Of a stretch of DNA of 64,000 nucleotides, positions 19,576 to 28,948 are shown piece after piece (position 1 is the first letter of the stretch; each line of letters opens with the position of its first letter). The notes below the pieces were generated by a model. It saw only the letters and a program-made list of their open reading frames with translations. It did no database searches and was not told the origin of the DNA. The position numbers and the translations under genes are program-made. Source of the DNA: Falsiroseomonas oleicola (GTDB lineage: Bacteria > Pseudomonadota > Alphaproteobacteria > Acetobacterales > Acetobacteraceae); assembly GCF_019029495.1 (NCBI RefSeq), contig NZ_JAERQM010000010.1, positions 62,001 to 126,000 on the forward strand, written 5' to 3'.

Positions 19576-20531
19576 GCGCCGCCTCGCCACCCCTCGCGGA
19601 AGGGGATGTGTCAGCGCCTGCGCGGCAGGCGAAGGCGCGCCCTCGCAGCCGGCCACTTTTTGGCGGCCGGCCCGGCCTGGCGCAGTGGATCCTGCTGACA
19701 CCGGCACAGCTTCTGCTGGTGTCGCTGATCCTGCTGCCGGCGATCTGGGTCGGCTGGCTCAGCCTGCATGCGGTGTCCTTCACCGCGGAGATGCGTTTCG
19801 TCGGCCTCGGCAATTTCCGGACGCTGATCGACGATCCGGTGTTCTGGCGCGCGGTCTGGAACACCTTCCTCGTGGTCAATGCGGTGGTCTATGGGGAGCT
19901 GCTGCTGGGCCTCGGCCTGGCCCTGCTGGCAGCCGGCTGGATGCCCTTCCGCACGCTGTTCGTCGCGCTGCTGATCGCGCCCTATGCGATCAACGAGGTC
20001 TCCGCGGTCGCCATGTGGCGCTTCGTGCTCGAGCCCGATATCGGCATGGTGTCCTGGGCGCTGGAGGCGGTGGGGCTGGGCCAGCTCGACTGGTCCGCCA
20101 ATCCGACCGATGCGCTGGTGCTGGCCTCGCTGCTGTCGATCTGGATCCACACGCCCTTCACCTTCCTGATCCTCTACGCCGCCCTGCAGGCGGTGCCGCG
20201 CGAATTGATCGAGGCGGCGACGGTGGATGGGGCAGGGGGCTGGCGCGTCTTCATCCATGTGCAGTTGCCGGTGATCCTGCCGGCGCTGCTGGTGGCGCTG
20301 ATGTTCCGCTACATCACGGCAATGCGCGTCTTCTCCGAGATCTGGCTGCTGACGGAGGGCGGCCCGGCCAGGCTGACGGAGGTGCTGGCCGTCTATCTGT
20401 ATCGCGCCGCCTTTCGCTACCACGAATTCGGCCTGGCTTCCGCGACGGGGCTGGTGATGATGCTGCTGTCGCTGAGCATCGCCGCGCCCTATCTGTACAC
20501 CGCCTGGAAGCGGATGTTCGCCCGTGCATAG
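19572..20531 (+). CDS. ABC transporter permease, MalF/UgpA-like, 319 aa
   Basis: Inner-membrane permease of the CUT1 importer. It has about six helices after a basic, Ala/Pro-rich cytosolic N-terminus of about 35 residues. The EAA loop that contacts the ATPase reads LIEAATVDGAGGWRVFIHVQLP. The TTG at 19572 overlaps the upstream stop; GTG 19608 is an alternative with an AAGGGG very close. It overlaps the next permease by eight bases, so the two are translated together. Confidence 0.9.
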   Translation: MSAASPPLAEGDVSAPARQAKARPRSRPLFGGRPGLAQWILLTPAQLLLVSLILLPAIWVGWLSLHAVSFTAEMRFVGLGNFRTLIDDPVFWRAVWNTFLVVNAVVYGELLLGLGLALLAAGWMPFRTLFVALLIAPYAINEVSAVAMWRFVLEPDIGMVSWALEAVGLGQLDWSANPTDALVLASLLSIWIHTPFTFLILYAALQAVPRELIEAATVDGAGGWRVFIHVQLPVILPALLVALMFRYITAMRVFSEIWLLTEGGPARLTEVLAVYLYRAAFRYHEFGLASATGLVMMLLSLSIAAPYLYTAWKRMFARA

Positions 20532-21357
20532 GCCCGGACCCTTCGGCAAGGCGCTGCGCCTTTCCCTCGCCGCCCTGGCCGTGATCTGGTCGGTCTTTCC
20601 GATCCTGATGGTGATCAGCGCGTCCTTCAAACCGCCGCGCGAAATCTTCGCCATCCCGCCGACGCTGATCTTCACGCCGACGCTCGACAACTACCGGGAG
20701 CTGTGGCGCGCCTGGCCCGCCTTCTTCGACAATATGCTGAACAGCCTGATCATCACCATCGGCGCCACGGCCATCACCATCGCCTTCGCCACCTGCGCCG
20801 GCTACGTCTATTCCCGCTATTCCAGCCGGGCCCTGACGCTCTCGGCCTTCTTCATGGTGCTGGTGCGCATGCTGCCGCCGATCGTGGTGACGCTGCCGCT
20901 GTTCCCCGTGTTCAGCTACCTGCATCTGTCGGACACGCATCTGGTGCTGATGCTGCTCTACGCCGCCTTCTTCGTCAGCCTCTCCACCTGGATCATGCGC
21001 GCCTTCATCGACCAGGTGCCGCGCGAACTGGAGGAGGCGGCGGTGGTGGATGGGGCGACGCTGCTGCAGATCCTGCGCCGCATCGTCTTCCCGCTGGTGA
21101 TGAACGGCGTCATCGCCGCCTCGCTGTTCGTCATCGTCTATGCCTGGAACGAGTATATCTTCGCGCTGGTCTTCACCACGCGGGATGCGCGCACCACGCC
21201 GCTGGTGATCAGCGAAATCCTGAGCACGGTGGAGGGTGTGGACTGGGGCGTCCTGTTCGCCGCCGCCACGGTGCAACTGGCGCCGGTGCTGATCTTCGTG
21301 CTGGCGGCGCAGCGCTATGTGGTGGCGGGGCTGGCGGCCGGGGCGGTGAAGGGCTGA
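20524..21357 (+). CDS. ABC transporter permease, MalG/UgpE-like, 277 aa
   Basis: Second permease of the importer, with six helices. The N-terminal ISASFKPPREIF segment is typical of MalG-type subunits, and the EAA loop is ELEEAAVVDGATLLQILRRIV. The late NEYIFALVFTT segment is also conserved. GTG start overlapping the previous gene. The cluster stops here with no ATP-binding subunit; an MsmX/UgpC-type ATPase shared with other importers must be encoded elsewhere. Confidence 0.92.
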   Translation: MHRPGPFGKALRLSLAALAVIWSVFPILMVISASFKPPREIFAIPPTLIFTPTLDNYRELWRAWPAFFDNMLNSLIITIGATAITIAFATCAGYVYSRYSSRALTLSAFFMVLVRMLPPIVVTLPLFPVFSYLHLSDTHLVLMLLYAAFFVSLSTWIMRAFIDQVPRELEEAAVVDGATLLQILRRIVFPLVMNGVIAASLFVIVYAWNEYIFALVFTTRDARTTPLVISEILSTVEGVDWGVLFAAATVQLAPVLIFVLAAQRYVVAGLAAGAVKG

Positions 21358-21445
21358 ACCCTCCACCGCTTTCCGCGCGCCGGGTTGGTCGGCGCCGGCG
21401 CGCCCGTCAAAGCAGAAGCCGGGCTTCCGGCGGAAGTCGGCTTTC

Positions 21446-22831
21446 TCAGCCCAGCTTCGCCAGCAGCCGCGCATGGCTGCGGGCGCCCTGGTGGAAGCAA
21501 CGCAGGTCGAACTTCTCGTTCGGGCTGTGCACCTGGTCATCCTCCAGCCCGAAGCCCATCAGCACGGTATCCAGCCCCAGCACGTCCTTCATCGAGGAGA
21601 CGACGGGGATGGAGCCGCCGCAGCCGATCATCGCGGCGGGGCGGCCGTACTCATCGGCCAGCGCCGCCTGCGCCGCCTTCACGAAGTCGCTATCCGCCGG
21701 CACTTCGATCCCCGGGCTGGCGCCGCCGCCCTGGAAGGTGGCGGTGGCATCGGCCGGAAGCCGGGCATTCACGAATTGCTTGAAGGCCTCGAAGACTTTC
21801 TCGTGGTGCTGGCCGGGCACAAGCCGGAAGGTGATCTTGGCATGCGCCTCGCTGGGGATGACGGTCTTGCTGCCGGCGCCGGTATAGCCGCCCCAGATGC
21901 CGTTGATATCGGCCGTCGGCCGCGCCCAGAGCCGTTCCAGCGCGCCACGGTCCTTCTCGCCGACTGGCACCGAAAGCCCGATGGCACCGAGAAAGTCGTG
22001 TTCCGAGAAGCCCAGCGCCTGCCACTGCGCGCGCAGCTCGGGCGAAAGCTCCGGCACGCCATCATAGAAGCCCGGAAGCTGCACGCGGCCATTGGCGTCG
22101 TGCAACTCGCCCAGGATCTTCGTGATCAGGTTGTTCGGGTTCAGCGCGCTGCCGCCATACATGCCGGAATGCAGGTCCCGACTCGCCGCCTTGATGTCGA
22201 GCTGCACGAAGCACATGCCGCGCAGGCGGGTGGACAGGGCCGGGGTGTCGATGTCCCACATGCCGGTGTCGCTGATGATGGCGACATCCGCCTTCAGTTC
22301 CGCGGCATTGGCCTCCATGAAGGGGGCGAGGTTGGGTGAGCCGATTTCCTCCTCACCCTCGATCACCGCGGTGATGGCGCAGGGCGGGCCGCCGGCCACC
22401 TTCTGCCAGGCGCGCAGCGCGTCGATCCACATCAGCGTCTGGCCCTTGTCGTCCACCGCGCCGCGCGCGACCACGCGCTGGCCGTTCGGCCCGTCCACCA
22501 GAACCGGCTCGAAGGGTGGGCTGGTCCAGAGTTCCAGCGGGTCAGGCGGCTGCACGTCGTAATGGCCGTAATAGAGCAGGTGGCGCTTTGCCCCAGTCGC
22601 CGGGCCAGGGTGATGCGCCACCACCACGGGGTGCTTTGGCGTCTGCCGAAGGCTCGCCTCGAAGCCAAGTCCCAAAAGCTGGTCGCGCACCCATTCGGCG
22701 GCGCGCACGCAATCCCCCGCATGGTCGGGCTGCGCGCTGATGGAGGGGATGCGCAGCCATTCCACCAGGCGGGCCACCGCGGCGTCGCGGTCGGCATCGA
22801 GGGCGGCGAGAATCTGGTCGGTCTGGCTCAT
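21446..22831 (-). CDS. M20 family dipeptidase, 461 aa
   Basis: Zinc-dependent peptidase of the ArgE/DapE/CPG2 clan, closest to carnosinase-like dipeptidases by length. Metal-site motifs are [25 protein letters not shown] and [15 protein letters not shown] (catalytic Glu pair). The dimerisation lid has [16 protein letters not shown]. The C-terminal metal His is in [13 protein letters not shown]. The substrate is not certain. Last gene of the slt-hydrolase-pgpA-cinA chain, overlapping cinA by four bases (ATGA). Confidence 0.92.
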   Translation of the reverse strand: MSQTDQILAALDADRDAAVARLVEWLRIPSISAQPDHAGDCVRAAEWVRDQLLGLGFEASLRQTPKHPVVVAHHPGPATGAKRHLLYYGHYDVQPPDPLELWTSPPFEPVLVDGPNGQRVVARGAVDDKGQTLMWIDALRAWQKVAGGPPCAITAVIEGEEEIGSPNLAPFMEANAAELKADVAIISDTGMWDIDTPALSTRLRGMCFVQLDIKAASRDLHSGMYGGSALNPNNLITKILGELHDANGRVQLPGFYDGVPELSPELRAQWQALGFSEHDFLGAIGLSVPVGEKDRGALERLWARPTADINGIWGGYTGAGSKTVIPSEAHAKITFRLVPGQHHEKVFEAFKQFVNARLPADATATFQGGGASPGIEVPADSDFVKAAQAALADEYGRPAAMIGCGGSIPVVSSMKDVLGLDTVLMGFGLEDDQVHSPNEKFDLRCFHQGARSHARLLAKLG

Positions 22832-23325
22832 GCGTTGGACTCCAAGGCGCGGCGGATCAGGGCGAAGGCGGCAGCGACGGTGGCGGCGCGGATCGCCGTG
22901 CGGTCGCCGGGGAAGATGTGGTGCTCGGCCAATGTCGGCCGGCCGCGCAGCACACAGGCCAGATGCACCAGGCCCACCGGCTTTTCCGGGCTGCCGCCGG
23001 TCGGCCCGGCGATACCGGTGCAGGAGACGGCGACGGCGGCACCGGAATCCCGCGCCGCGCCCTCGGCCATCTGTCGCGCCACCGGCTCGCTGACCGCGCC
23101 CACGGCCTCGATCAACGGGGCGGGCACGCCCAGCATGCGGGTCTTGGCCTCGTTGGAATAGGTGACGTAGCCGGCGAGCATGATGGTGGAATAGCCGGGG
23201 ATCGCGGTCAGCGCCGCGGCGATCAGCCCGCCGGTGCAGGATTCCGCCGTGGCGAGGGTCAGCTCGCGTTCCTTCAATCGCACCAGAAGGCGTTGCGCGT
23301 CCTCAAGGGTTGTTGCGGGCAGCAT
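22828..23325 (-). CDS. pncC: CinA C-terminal family protein / nicotinamide-nucleotide amidohydrolase, 165 aa
   Basis: Stand-alone CinA C-terminal domain, which in E. coli PncC deamidates NMN to NaMN. Features: [24 protein letters not shown] near the start, and [25 protein letters not shown], the conserved serine/glycine core. Length equals the single-domain type. It shares one base with the pgpA stop and four with the dipeptidase start. The NMN role is from family knowledge. Confidence 0.92.
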   Translation of the reverse strand: MLPATTLEDAQRLLVRLKERELTLATAESCTGGLIAAALTAIPGYSTIMLAGYVTYSNEAKTRMLGVPAPLIEAVGAVSEPVARQMAEGAARDSGAAVAVSCTGIAGPTGGSPEKPVGLVHLACVLRGRPTLAEHHIFPGDRTAIRAATVAAAFALIRRALESNA

Positions 23326-23771
23326 CAGATGAGCACTCCCGGAAAGAAGGCATGAAACGCCAGCAGCGTCGCGCCGGCGATGGCGCCGGCGATCACATCG
23401 TCCAGCATCACGCCGAAGGCGCCCGGCTGCCGGTCGAACCAGGAAATCGGCCAGGGCTTCGTGATGTCCAGAACGCGAAACAGGGCGAAGGCCAGCAGCG
23501 CGCCGGGCAGGGTGGCCGCGGGCAGGGCAGCGAGGGCCAGCAGCATGCCAGCGCCCTCATCCGCCACGAACCAGCCCGGGTCCTCCACACCATCCCGCAG
23601 CACCTCGCCCGCCGCCCACCAGCCCGCCACCAGGCACAGCGCCGCGAGGCCCAGGCATGCCCATGGCCCAAGCCACAGCGCCGGCAGCACCAGAGCCGAG
23701 CCCCAGGTGCCGGGGCCTGGGCGCAGCCGTCCAACGCCCCCCAGCGTCGCCACCATCAAGGCGGGGGTCAT
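23325..23771 (-). CDS. pgpA: phosphatidylglycerophosphatase A, 148 aa
   Basis: Membrane phosphatase that converts phosphatidylglycerophosphate to phosphatidylglycerol. The family N-terminus [17 protein letters not shown], the acidic [13 protein letters not shown], and [17 protein letters not shown] with [13 protein letters not shown] are all present, with three or four hydrophobic stretches. ATG 23771 overlaps the upstream hydrolase stop (ATGA). The length is at the short end of the family but all motifs are complete. Confidence 0.93.
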   Translation of the reverse strand: MTPALMVATLGGVGRLRPGPGTWGSALVLPALWLGPWACLGLAALCLVAGWWAAGEVLRDGVEDPGWFVADEGAGMLLALAALPAATLPGALLAFALFRVLDITKPWPISWFDRQPGAFGVMLDDVIAGAIAGATLLAFHAFFPGVLI

Positions 23772-24610
23772 GGAATGCGGTCGAGGAAGCTGTCGAGGGC
23801 GGCGATGGCCGCCGGTTCCTCCAGCGTCGGGCAATGGCCGGTGCCGGCGATCTCGACGAAGCGCATGTCGGGCCGGAGCTCGCCCATGCGCAGCGCGGTC
23901 TCCTCCGCCAGCAGGGTGGAAAGCGCGCCGCGCACCAGCATCAGCGGCGCATGGGCCAGGGCGCCGAAGGCGGGCCAGAGGTCGGGCATCTGGCCGGCGG
24001 CCTCCATCGCCCTGGCGATGCGAATGTCCCAGCGGGGATGCCAGGCGCCATCCGGCCCGGCCCGGAAGGTGCCTGTGGCGAAGCGCTGCCAGGCGGCCTC
24101 GCCCATCACCAGCGGTGGCAACACGGCCTTGAGATGCGCCACCGCCGCTTCCAGGCCCGGCAGCGCCGGGTCGTGGCCGACGAAATCCCGCACATGGTCC
24201 AGCGCCACCGGCTCCAGCACCGGCCCCACATCGTTCAGCACCACCCCGGCCAAGGCGGTCGGGCGCAAAACGCCGAGGATCATGGCCAGGATGCCGCCGA
24301 AGCTGGTGCCGACCACCACGGCGCGGTGGCAATGCAGCGCCGCCATGGCGTCGAGCACGTCGCGCAGGCTGTGCTCCACGCCGTAGCGTGCGACATCCGC
24401 GGCGCGGGCGCTTTCGCCATGCCCCGCGAAATCCAGCGCCAGCACCCGCCGCTTGCCGGAATGGCGCGCCGCCAGAGAGTCAAAATCTTCCGAGGTCCGG
24501 GTCAGCCCGTGCAGGCAGAGGATCGGGGTCCGTCCCTCCGGCCCCGGATGGTCCAGCGCCGCCAACCGCAGCCCGTCGCGCGCATGGAAGAAAACTCGGC
24601 GGGTGGTCAT
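23768..24610 (-). CDS. alpha/beta hydrolase, 280 aa
   Basis: Serine hydrolase fold: LCLHGLTRTSEDFDSLA holds the oxyanion HG motif, VVVGTSFGGILAMI the nucleophile elbow serine. LNDVGPVL follows strand 6, and GTGHCPTLEEP carries the catalytic histidine. The substrate is unknown; the sequence resembles bacterial esterase/lactonase-type members. ATG 24610 overlaps the slt stop by four bases and its own stop overlaps pgpA. The frame is open 64 codons upstream, but inside slt without homology. Confidence 0.88.
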   Translation of the reverse strand: MTTRRVFFHARDGLRLAALDHPGPEGRTPILCLHGLTRTSEDFDSLAARHSGKRRVLALDFAGHGESARAADVARYGVEHSLRDVLDAMAALHCHRAVVVGTSFGGILAMILGVLRPTALAGVVLNDVGPVLEPVALDHVRDFVGHDPALPGLEAAVAHLKAVLPPLVMGEAAWQRFATGTFRAGPDGAWHPRWDIRIARAMEAAGQMPDLWPAFGALAHAPLMLVRGALSTLLAEETALRMGELRPDMRFVEIAGTGHCPTLEEPAAIAALDSFLDRIP

Positions 24611-26571
24611 CGGCGGCCGGCCATCAGGCTGGCGAGCGGATGCGGCAGGTCGCCGGTGGCGGGGTTGCGGGCACGATAGACCACCACGTTCTCGATCACC
24701 CGCTGCACATAGTTGCGCGTCTCGCTGAAGGGAATCTGCTCCATCCAGTCGAGGATATGCGGTCCCTCCGGGGTGCGCGGATCGCCATAGGTGCCGAGCC
24801 ACTGGTCAACGCGCCCCGGCCCGGCATTGTAGCCGGCGGCGGCCAGCGGCATGGCGCCGCCGAAGCGGTTCAGCATCTGGTCGATGAAGGCACTGCCAAG
24901 CCGCAGATTATGCGCCGCGTCCGTGGTCAGCATCGCCGTCGTATGCGGCACGCCCAGCCGCCGTGCCACGCCGGCCGCGGTGGTGGGCAGAAGCTGCATC
25001 GGCCCCCGCGCATTGGCCGAGGACACGGCCGAGAGGTCGAAATTGCTTTCCTGCCGCGTGATGGCATGGACCAGCGCCGGCTCCGCGCCATCGCTCGGCG
25101 CGGGATAGGGGGTGGGCCAGCCATCCTCCAGCAGCATCACCCCATCCGCCCCCGCGCGCCGCGCCACCCAGACCGCATGGTCCGGCCGGCCGATGGCAAC
25201 CCCCAGCCGCGCGATCAGCCAGTGGTCCGAAGGCTCCGGCGCCAGTTCCTCCAGCCGCAGAAGGAACAGCCGGGCGCGGTCCGACTGGCCGAGGTCGGAC
25301 AGCGCGATCACCGCCCGCACCATCTCCCGCCCCAGGAAGCGCACGCCGGCCTCCTGCGGCGGGGCCGGGCTGGGCACGCCGGCGATGCGGGCGGCGAGCT
25401 GGGCCGGGCTTTCGCCGAGGGAGACGCTGGCCAATTGGCCGTAGAAGGCGGTGGGCAGGGTCGCCGCCTCCCGCCACTTCGCCTGGGCCTCTCCTGTGCG
25501 GCCGAGGCTGGCCAGGGCCGCACCTTCCCAATAGGCGGCGCGGGCGCGGGTGATGACGCTGCGGCTGCCTTCCCCGACCCGGGTGAAATGGCCGAGCGCC
25601 TGGGCCGGCTGGTTGAGCACGCGCAGCGCGATGAAGCCGGCAAGGAACTCCGCATCCTGCCGCGCCTCGCCGGGCTCCGCCTGGCCGTGATTGGCGGCCA
25701 GGCGATAGGCGGTGGCGGGGTCGCCGAGGCGCAGCGTCTTGCGGGACAGAACCTGGCGCTCCACCCAGATGGCGCGCTGGGCCTCCGGCGAAAGCTCGCG
25801 CTGGAGGGGTTCGGCCGCCTGCCAGATGGCGGCGGCCTCGGCATCGCGCTCGGCACGGCGCAGCAGCCGGGCGGTGTCGTGTGCGGCGCCGATATGGCGC
25901 ACCGGGCCGGGTGTGGCGCTGGCGGCGAGGCGGGCCTCCAGCGCGGCGCGCGCATTGCCGTCCAGCACCGGCAGCAGCCGCGCGGCGGCGCCGATCTGCC
26001 CGGCCCAGGCGAGGCGGTCGGCGCGCGCGGCATGGTCGGCGGCGGTCAGGGACAGGCTGTTGCGGGCCAGGAAGTCCGGCTCGGCGAAATTGTCCGCCTC
26101 CGCGTCGCGCCAGCCGGCGCGCAGCGCGGCGCTGGCTTCCGCCGTGCGACCGGCGCGGGTCAGGGCATCGGCGAAGCGCTGCGTGCCGGCCAGGGTGCGC
26201 GGCGCGCTGCGGGCGAATTGGCGCAGCGCCAGGGCGTCGTCAGGCTCTCCGACCAGCGCCTCCTCCGCCCGGATGGAGACCGTGATGGGCAGGGGCCAGT
26301 CGGGGTTGGCGTCCAGCCAGCCGACGATCTCGGCCGCGCTGGCGCCGCCATTGCGGTTCTGCACGCGGCCCCAGACCACCAGCTTGCGCACCACCGGATC
26401 GGCGGCGAGCGACAGGCTGTCGGCTTCCAGGAAGCGGTTCTGCCGCAGCGCCTCCATGGCCTGGCGGCCGGCGAGGCGGGCGGAATCGCTGGCCCAGGGC
26501 TGCGATTGTGCCGGCCCGGCAAGGGTTGTCCCGAGGGTGGAGGCGAGGATCAGGGCAAGGATGCTGCGCAT
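24607..26571 (-). CDS. slt: lytic murein transglycosylase (Slt70-like), 654 aa
   Basis: Periplasmic enzyme that cleaves peptidoglycan glycan strands to 1,6-anhydro products. A Sec-type signal spans residues 1-24 (ILALILASTLGTTLAGPAQS). A long alpha-superhelical U-domain of TPR-like helices fills about 30-440. The C-terminal lysozyme-like domain starts near 480 with the catalytic Glu in ITRQESNFD, then GPMQLLPTTA and AAGYNAGPGRVDQW. ATG 26571 is preferred over a TTG two codons upstream. It heads a minus-strand operon and is divergent from dapA. Confidence 0.93.
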   Translation of the reverse strand: MRSILALILASTLGTTLAGPAQSQPWASDSARLAGRQAMEALRQNRFLEADSLSLAADPVVRKLVVWGRVQNRNGGASAAEIVGWLDANPDWPLPITVSIRAEEALVGEPDDALALRQFARSAPRTLAGTQRFADALTRAGRTAEASAALRAGWRDAEADNFAEPDFLARNSLSLTAADHAARADRLAWAGQIGAAARLLPVLDGNARAALEARLAASATPGPVRHIGAAHDTARLLRRAERDAEAAAIWQAAEPLQRELSPEAQRAIWVERQVLSRKTLRLGDPATAYRLAANHGQAEPGEARQDAEFLAGFIALRVLNQPAQALGHFTRVGEGSRSVITRARAAYWEGAALASLGRTGEAQAKWREAATLPTAFYGQLASVSLGESPAQLAARIAGVPSPAPPQEAGVRFLGREMVRAVIALSDLGQSDRARLFLLRLEELAPEPSDHWLIARLGVAIGRPDHAVWVARRAGADGVMLLEDGWPTPYPAPSDGAEPALVHAITRQESNFDLSAVSSANARGPMQLLPTTAAGVARRLGVPHTTAMLTTDAAHNLRLGSAFIDQMLNRFGGAMPLAAAGYNAGPGRVDQWLGTYGDPRTPEGPHILDWMEQIPFSETRNYVQRVIENVVVYRARNPATGDLPHPLASLMAGRR

Positions 26572-26610
26572 GGCCAAATCCTAGCGCAAATCGCGCCACA
26601 TCTCGCGCCC

Positions 26611-26639
26611 TTGTCGTGCAGAGCCCGGGCCATTAGGTT
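26611..26639 (+). promoter_or_regulatory. possible promoter of dapA
   Basis: TTGTCG (preceded by C), a 17-base spacer and TAGGTT. It places the start of transcription near 26646, about 35 bases before the dapA ATG. Same CTTG-N17-TA layout as the candidates before pdhA and rpoZ. Confidence 0.35.
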
Positions 26640-26679
26640 CTTCGGCCCACTCAACCACGCTGGAATGACCGGAAAAAAC

Positions 26680-27558
26680 ATGTTCAGGGGATCGCTGGTG
26701 GCGTTGATCACGCCCATGCAGGAAGACGGAACCCTGGACGCGAAGGCTTTCCAGGATTTCGTGAAATGGCAGATCACGGAAGGCACCCAGGGCCTGATCC
26801 CGGTGGGCACGACGGGCGAGAGCCCGACGCTGAGCCATGCCGAGCATCACCAGGTGGTGGACCTGTGCATCGCGGCTGCCGCCGGCCGCGTGCCGGTGAT
26901 CGCCGGCACCGGCTCCAACAGCACGTCGGAAGCCGTGGACCTGACGCGCCATGCCAAGGCGGCAGGCGCCGATGCGGCGCTGGTGGTGACGCCCTATTAC
27001 AACAAGCCGACCCAGGAGGGCATGTATCGCCACTTCATGGCGATCGCCGATTCCGTCGATCTCCCGATCATCATCTACAACATTCCGCCACGCAGCGTGG
27101 TGGACATGTCGGTGGAGACCATGGCGCGGCTGGCGAAGCACCCGAATATCGTCGGCGTGAAGGATGCCACTGCCAACCTGACCCGCCCGCTGCACACCAC
27201 CGCCGCCATCGGCGAGGATTTCTGTCAGTTGTCGGGCGAGGACCATACGGCCTTGGCTTTTCTCGCGGCCGGCGGGCATGGCTGCATCAGCGTCACCGGC
27301 AATATTGCCCCGCGCCTGTGCCGGCAGATGCACGACGCCTGGGCCGAGGGCCGCATCAAGGACGCCATGGCGATCCAGGCGCGACTGACCCCGGTGCATG
27401 ACGCGATGTTCTGCGAAACCTCGCCCGGCCCGGTGAAGGTCGCGGCAAGCCTGCTCGGCCATGGCACCGACCATTGCCGCCTGCCGATGGCCCCGGTGGC
27501 GGAGGCGACGCGCGCCCGCGTCCGCGCCGCCATGACGGGCGCCGGGTTGTTGAACTGA
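26680..27558 (+). CDS. dapA: 4-hydroxy-tetrahydrodipicolinate synthase, 292 aa
   Basis: Condenses pyruvate and aspartate semialdehyde, the first step of the diaminopimelate/lysine branch. It shows VGTTGESPTLSHAEH, the catalytic Tyr in VVTPYYNKPTQEG, the Schiff-base lysine in IVGVKDATANL and GHGCISVTGNIAP. With ATG 26680 the protein is 292 residues with the lysine at position 161, as in E. coli; ATG 26665 is a possible alternative. The stop overlaps smpB (TGATG). Diaminopimelate supply fits with the divergent murein gene. Confidence 0.95.
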   Translation: MFRGSLVALITPMQEDGTLDAKAFQDFVKWQITEGTQGLIPVGTTGESPTLSHAEHHQVVDLCIAAAAGRVPVIAGTGSNSTSEAVDLTRHAKAAGADAALVVTPYYNKPTQEGMYRHFMAIADSVDLPIIIYNIPPRSVVDMSVETMARLAKHPNIVGVKDATANLTRPLHTTAAIGEDFCQLSGEDHTALAFLAAGGHGCISVTGNIAPRLCRQMHDAWAEGRIKDAMAIQARLTPVHDAMFCETSPGPVKVAASLLGHGTDHCRLPMAPVAEATRARVRAAMTGAGLLN

Positions 27559-28049
27559 TGGCAGAGCCGAAGAAGAAGAAAAGCGCGCTGATCAGCCACG
27601 GCATCGCGGCCCAGAACCGCAAGGCGCGCTACGACTACAAGATCGGCGAGGAGATCGAGGCCGGCGTGATGTTGGTGGGGCCGGAGGTGAAGTCGCTGCG
27701 CGCCGGCCGCGCCACCCTGACCGAGGCCTGGGCCGGCGAGCGGGACGGGGAAATGTGGCTGTTCAACTGCTACATCCCCGAATGGCAGGCCGGCAGCCAT
27801 GTCGCCACCTTCGAGCCGCGCCGCCCGCGCAAGCTGCTGCTGCACCGCAAGCAGGTGAAGGAGCTTTCGGCCAGCATCGCCCGCGACGGCATCTCGCTGG
27901 TGCCGCTCGCCATCGAGTTCAACGAGCGCGGCGTGGCGAAGATCCAGCTCGGCGTGGGTGAGGGCAAGAAGAAGCACGACAAGCGCGCCGCCATCGCGGA
28001 ACGCGACTGGTCGCGCGACAAGGCGAGGCTGATGCGCGACCGGGGCTGA
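27558..28049 (+). CDS. smpB: SsrA-binding protein, 163 aa
   Basis: Partner of tmRNA in trans-translation, rescuing stalled ribosomes. The oligonucleotide-binding barrel includes NRKARYDYKIGEEIEAGVML, GPEVKSLRAGRATLTEAW and FEPRRPRKLLLHRKQ. The basic C-terminal tail GKKKHDKRAAIAERDW inserts in the ribosome A-site path. Start ATG shares a base with the dapA stop. tmRNA itself is not in the window. The stop codon lies in a GGGGCT/AGCCCC hairpin. Confidence 0.96.
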   Translation: MAEPKKKKSALISHGIAAQNRKARYDYKIGEEIEAGVMLVGPEVKSLRAGRATLTEAWAGERDGEMWLFNCYIPEWQAGSHVATFEPRRPRKLLLHRKQVKELSASIARDGISLVPLAIEFNERGVAKIQLGVGEGKKKHDKRAAIAERDWSRDKARLMRDRG

Positions 28050-28056
28050 AAGCCCC
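28042..28056 (+). terminator. small hairpin at the smpB stop
   Basis: GGGGCT-GAA-AGCCCC, a 6-bp perfect stem overlapping the TGA of smpB. No T-run, so termination here is uncertain. Confidence 0.4.
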
Positions 28057-28092
28057 CTCGACGCGACTCCGAAAGGATCGCGAGGCTGCGGC

Positions 28093-28941
28093 ATGCGCCT
28101 CCTTCTCCTGATTGCCCTTCTGGTCGCCGGCTGTGCCAGCGCCCAGACCGCCCCGGCCGATCCTGGCCTGCTCGTCATCGAGGTTCCCGGCACCGGCCGG
28201 GCCATCGCGGCGCGGCTCTGCCGGCCGGAGGGCGCCGGTCCCGCGCCGCTGGCCGTCATCAACCACGGCTCCCCGGTCAATGCCGCCGCCCGCGCCGCCA
28301 TGCGGCCGCAGCCCTGCACGGCGGAGGCGGTGCGCTGGTTCCTCGATCGCGGCTTCGCCGTGCTGCTGCCGCTGCGCCGCGGCTATGGCGCGGCGGGGGG
28401 CGAATGGGCGGAAGCCTATGGCCGCTGCGCCACGCCGGACTATGCGGCGGGTGGCCGGCAGACCGCGCGGGACATCGCCGCGGCGGTGGGACATGGGCGG
28501 CGACTGCCCGGAATTCGTAGCGATGGCGTGCTGGTGGTGGGGCAATCCGCCGGCGGCTGGGGCGCGCTCGCCTTGGCGGCGAACCCGCCGGAGGGCGTGG
28601 TGGCGGTGGTGAACATGGCCGGCGGCAGGGGCGGCTGGGCCGGCGGGCAACCGAACCAGGTCTGTGGCGCCGACCGGCTGGTGGCCGCGGCCGGCGGCTT
28701 CGGGCGCAGCGCGCGCCTGCCGACGCTATGGGTCTATACCGCCAATGACAGCTTCTTCGGCCCGGAGCTCGCCCAGCGGATGCGGCGCGCCTTCGCCGAT
28801 GCCGGCGGGCGGGTGGAATTCGCCGCGCTGCCGGCCTTCGGCGCCGATGGCCACAGCCTGTTCTTCGGCCGTGGCGGCAGCGCCGTCTGGGGACCGGTGG
28901 TGACGGATTTCCTGCGCAGGCAGGGCGACCGGGCGAGGTGA
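28093..28941 (+). CDS. lipoprotein-type alpha/beta hydrolase, 282 aa
   Basis: Predicted envelope hydrolase. The signal peptide ends in a lipobox (LLVAGC, Cys14), so the mature protein is probably lipid-anchored. The fold resembles dienelactone-hydrolase/peptidase S9-like proteins: PLAVINHGSPVNAAAR (oxyanion), FLDRGFAVLLPLRRGYG, nucleophile serine in VVGQSAGGWGALAL, and a C-terminal His in FGADGHSLFFGRG. The Asp is probably in YTANDSFFGP. No substrate can be named. It ends seven bases before the convergent leader-motif gene. Confidence 0.82.
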   Translation: MRLLLLIALLVAGCASAQTAPADPGLLVIEVPGTGRAIAARLCRPEGAGPAPLAVINHGSPVNAAARAAMRPQPCTAEAVRWFLDRGFAVLLPLRRGYGAAGGEWAEAYGRCATPDYAAGGRQTARDIAAAVGHGRRLPGIRSDGVLVVGQSAGGWGALALAANPPEGVVAVVNMAGGRGGWAGGQPNQVCGADRLVAAAGGFGRSARLPTLWVYTANDSFFGPELAQRMRRAFADAGGRVEFAALPAFGADGHSLFFGRGGSAVWGPVVTDFLRRQGDRAR

Positions 28942-28948
28942 CCCGGCC

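Noticed and set aside
24388-26664. A long plus-strand extension in frame with dapA
   Set aside because: Antisense to slt and the alpha/beta hydrolase. The dapA family starts at 26680, giving 292 residues with the lysine at 161.
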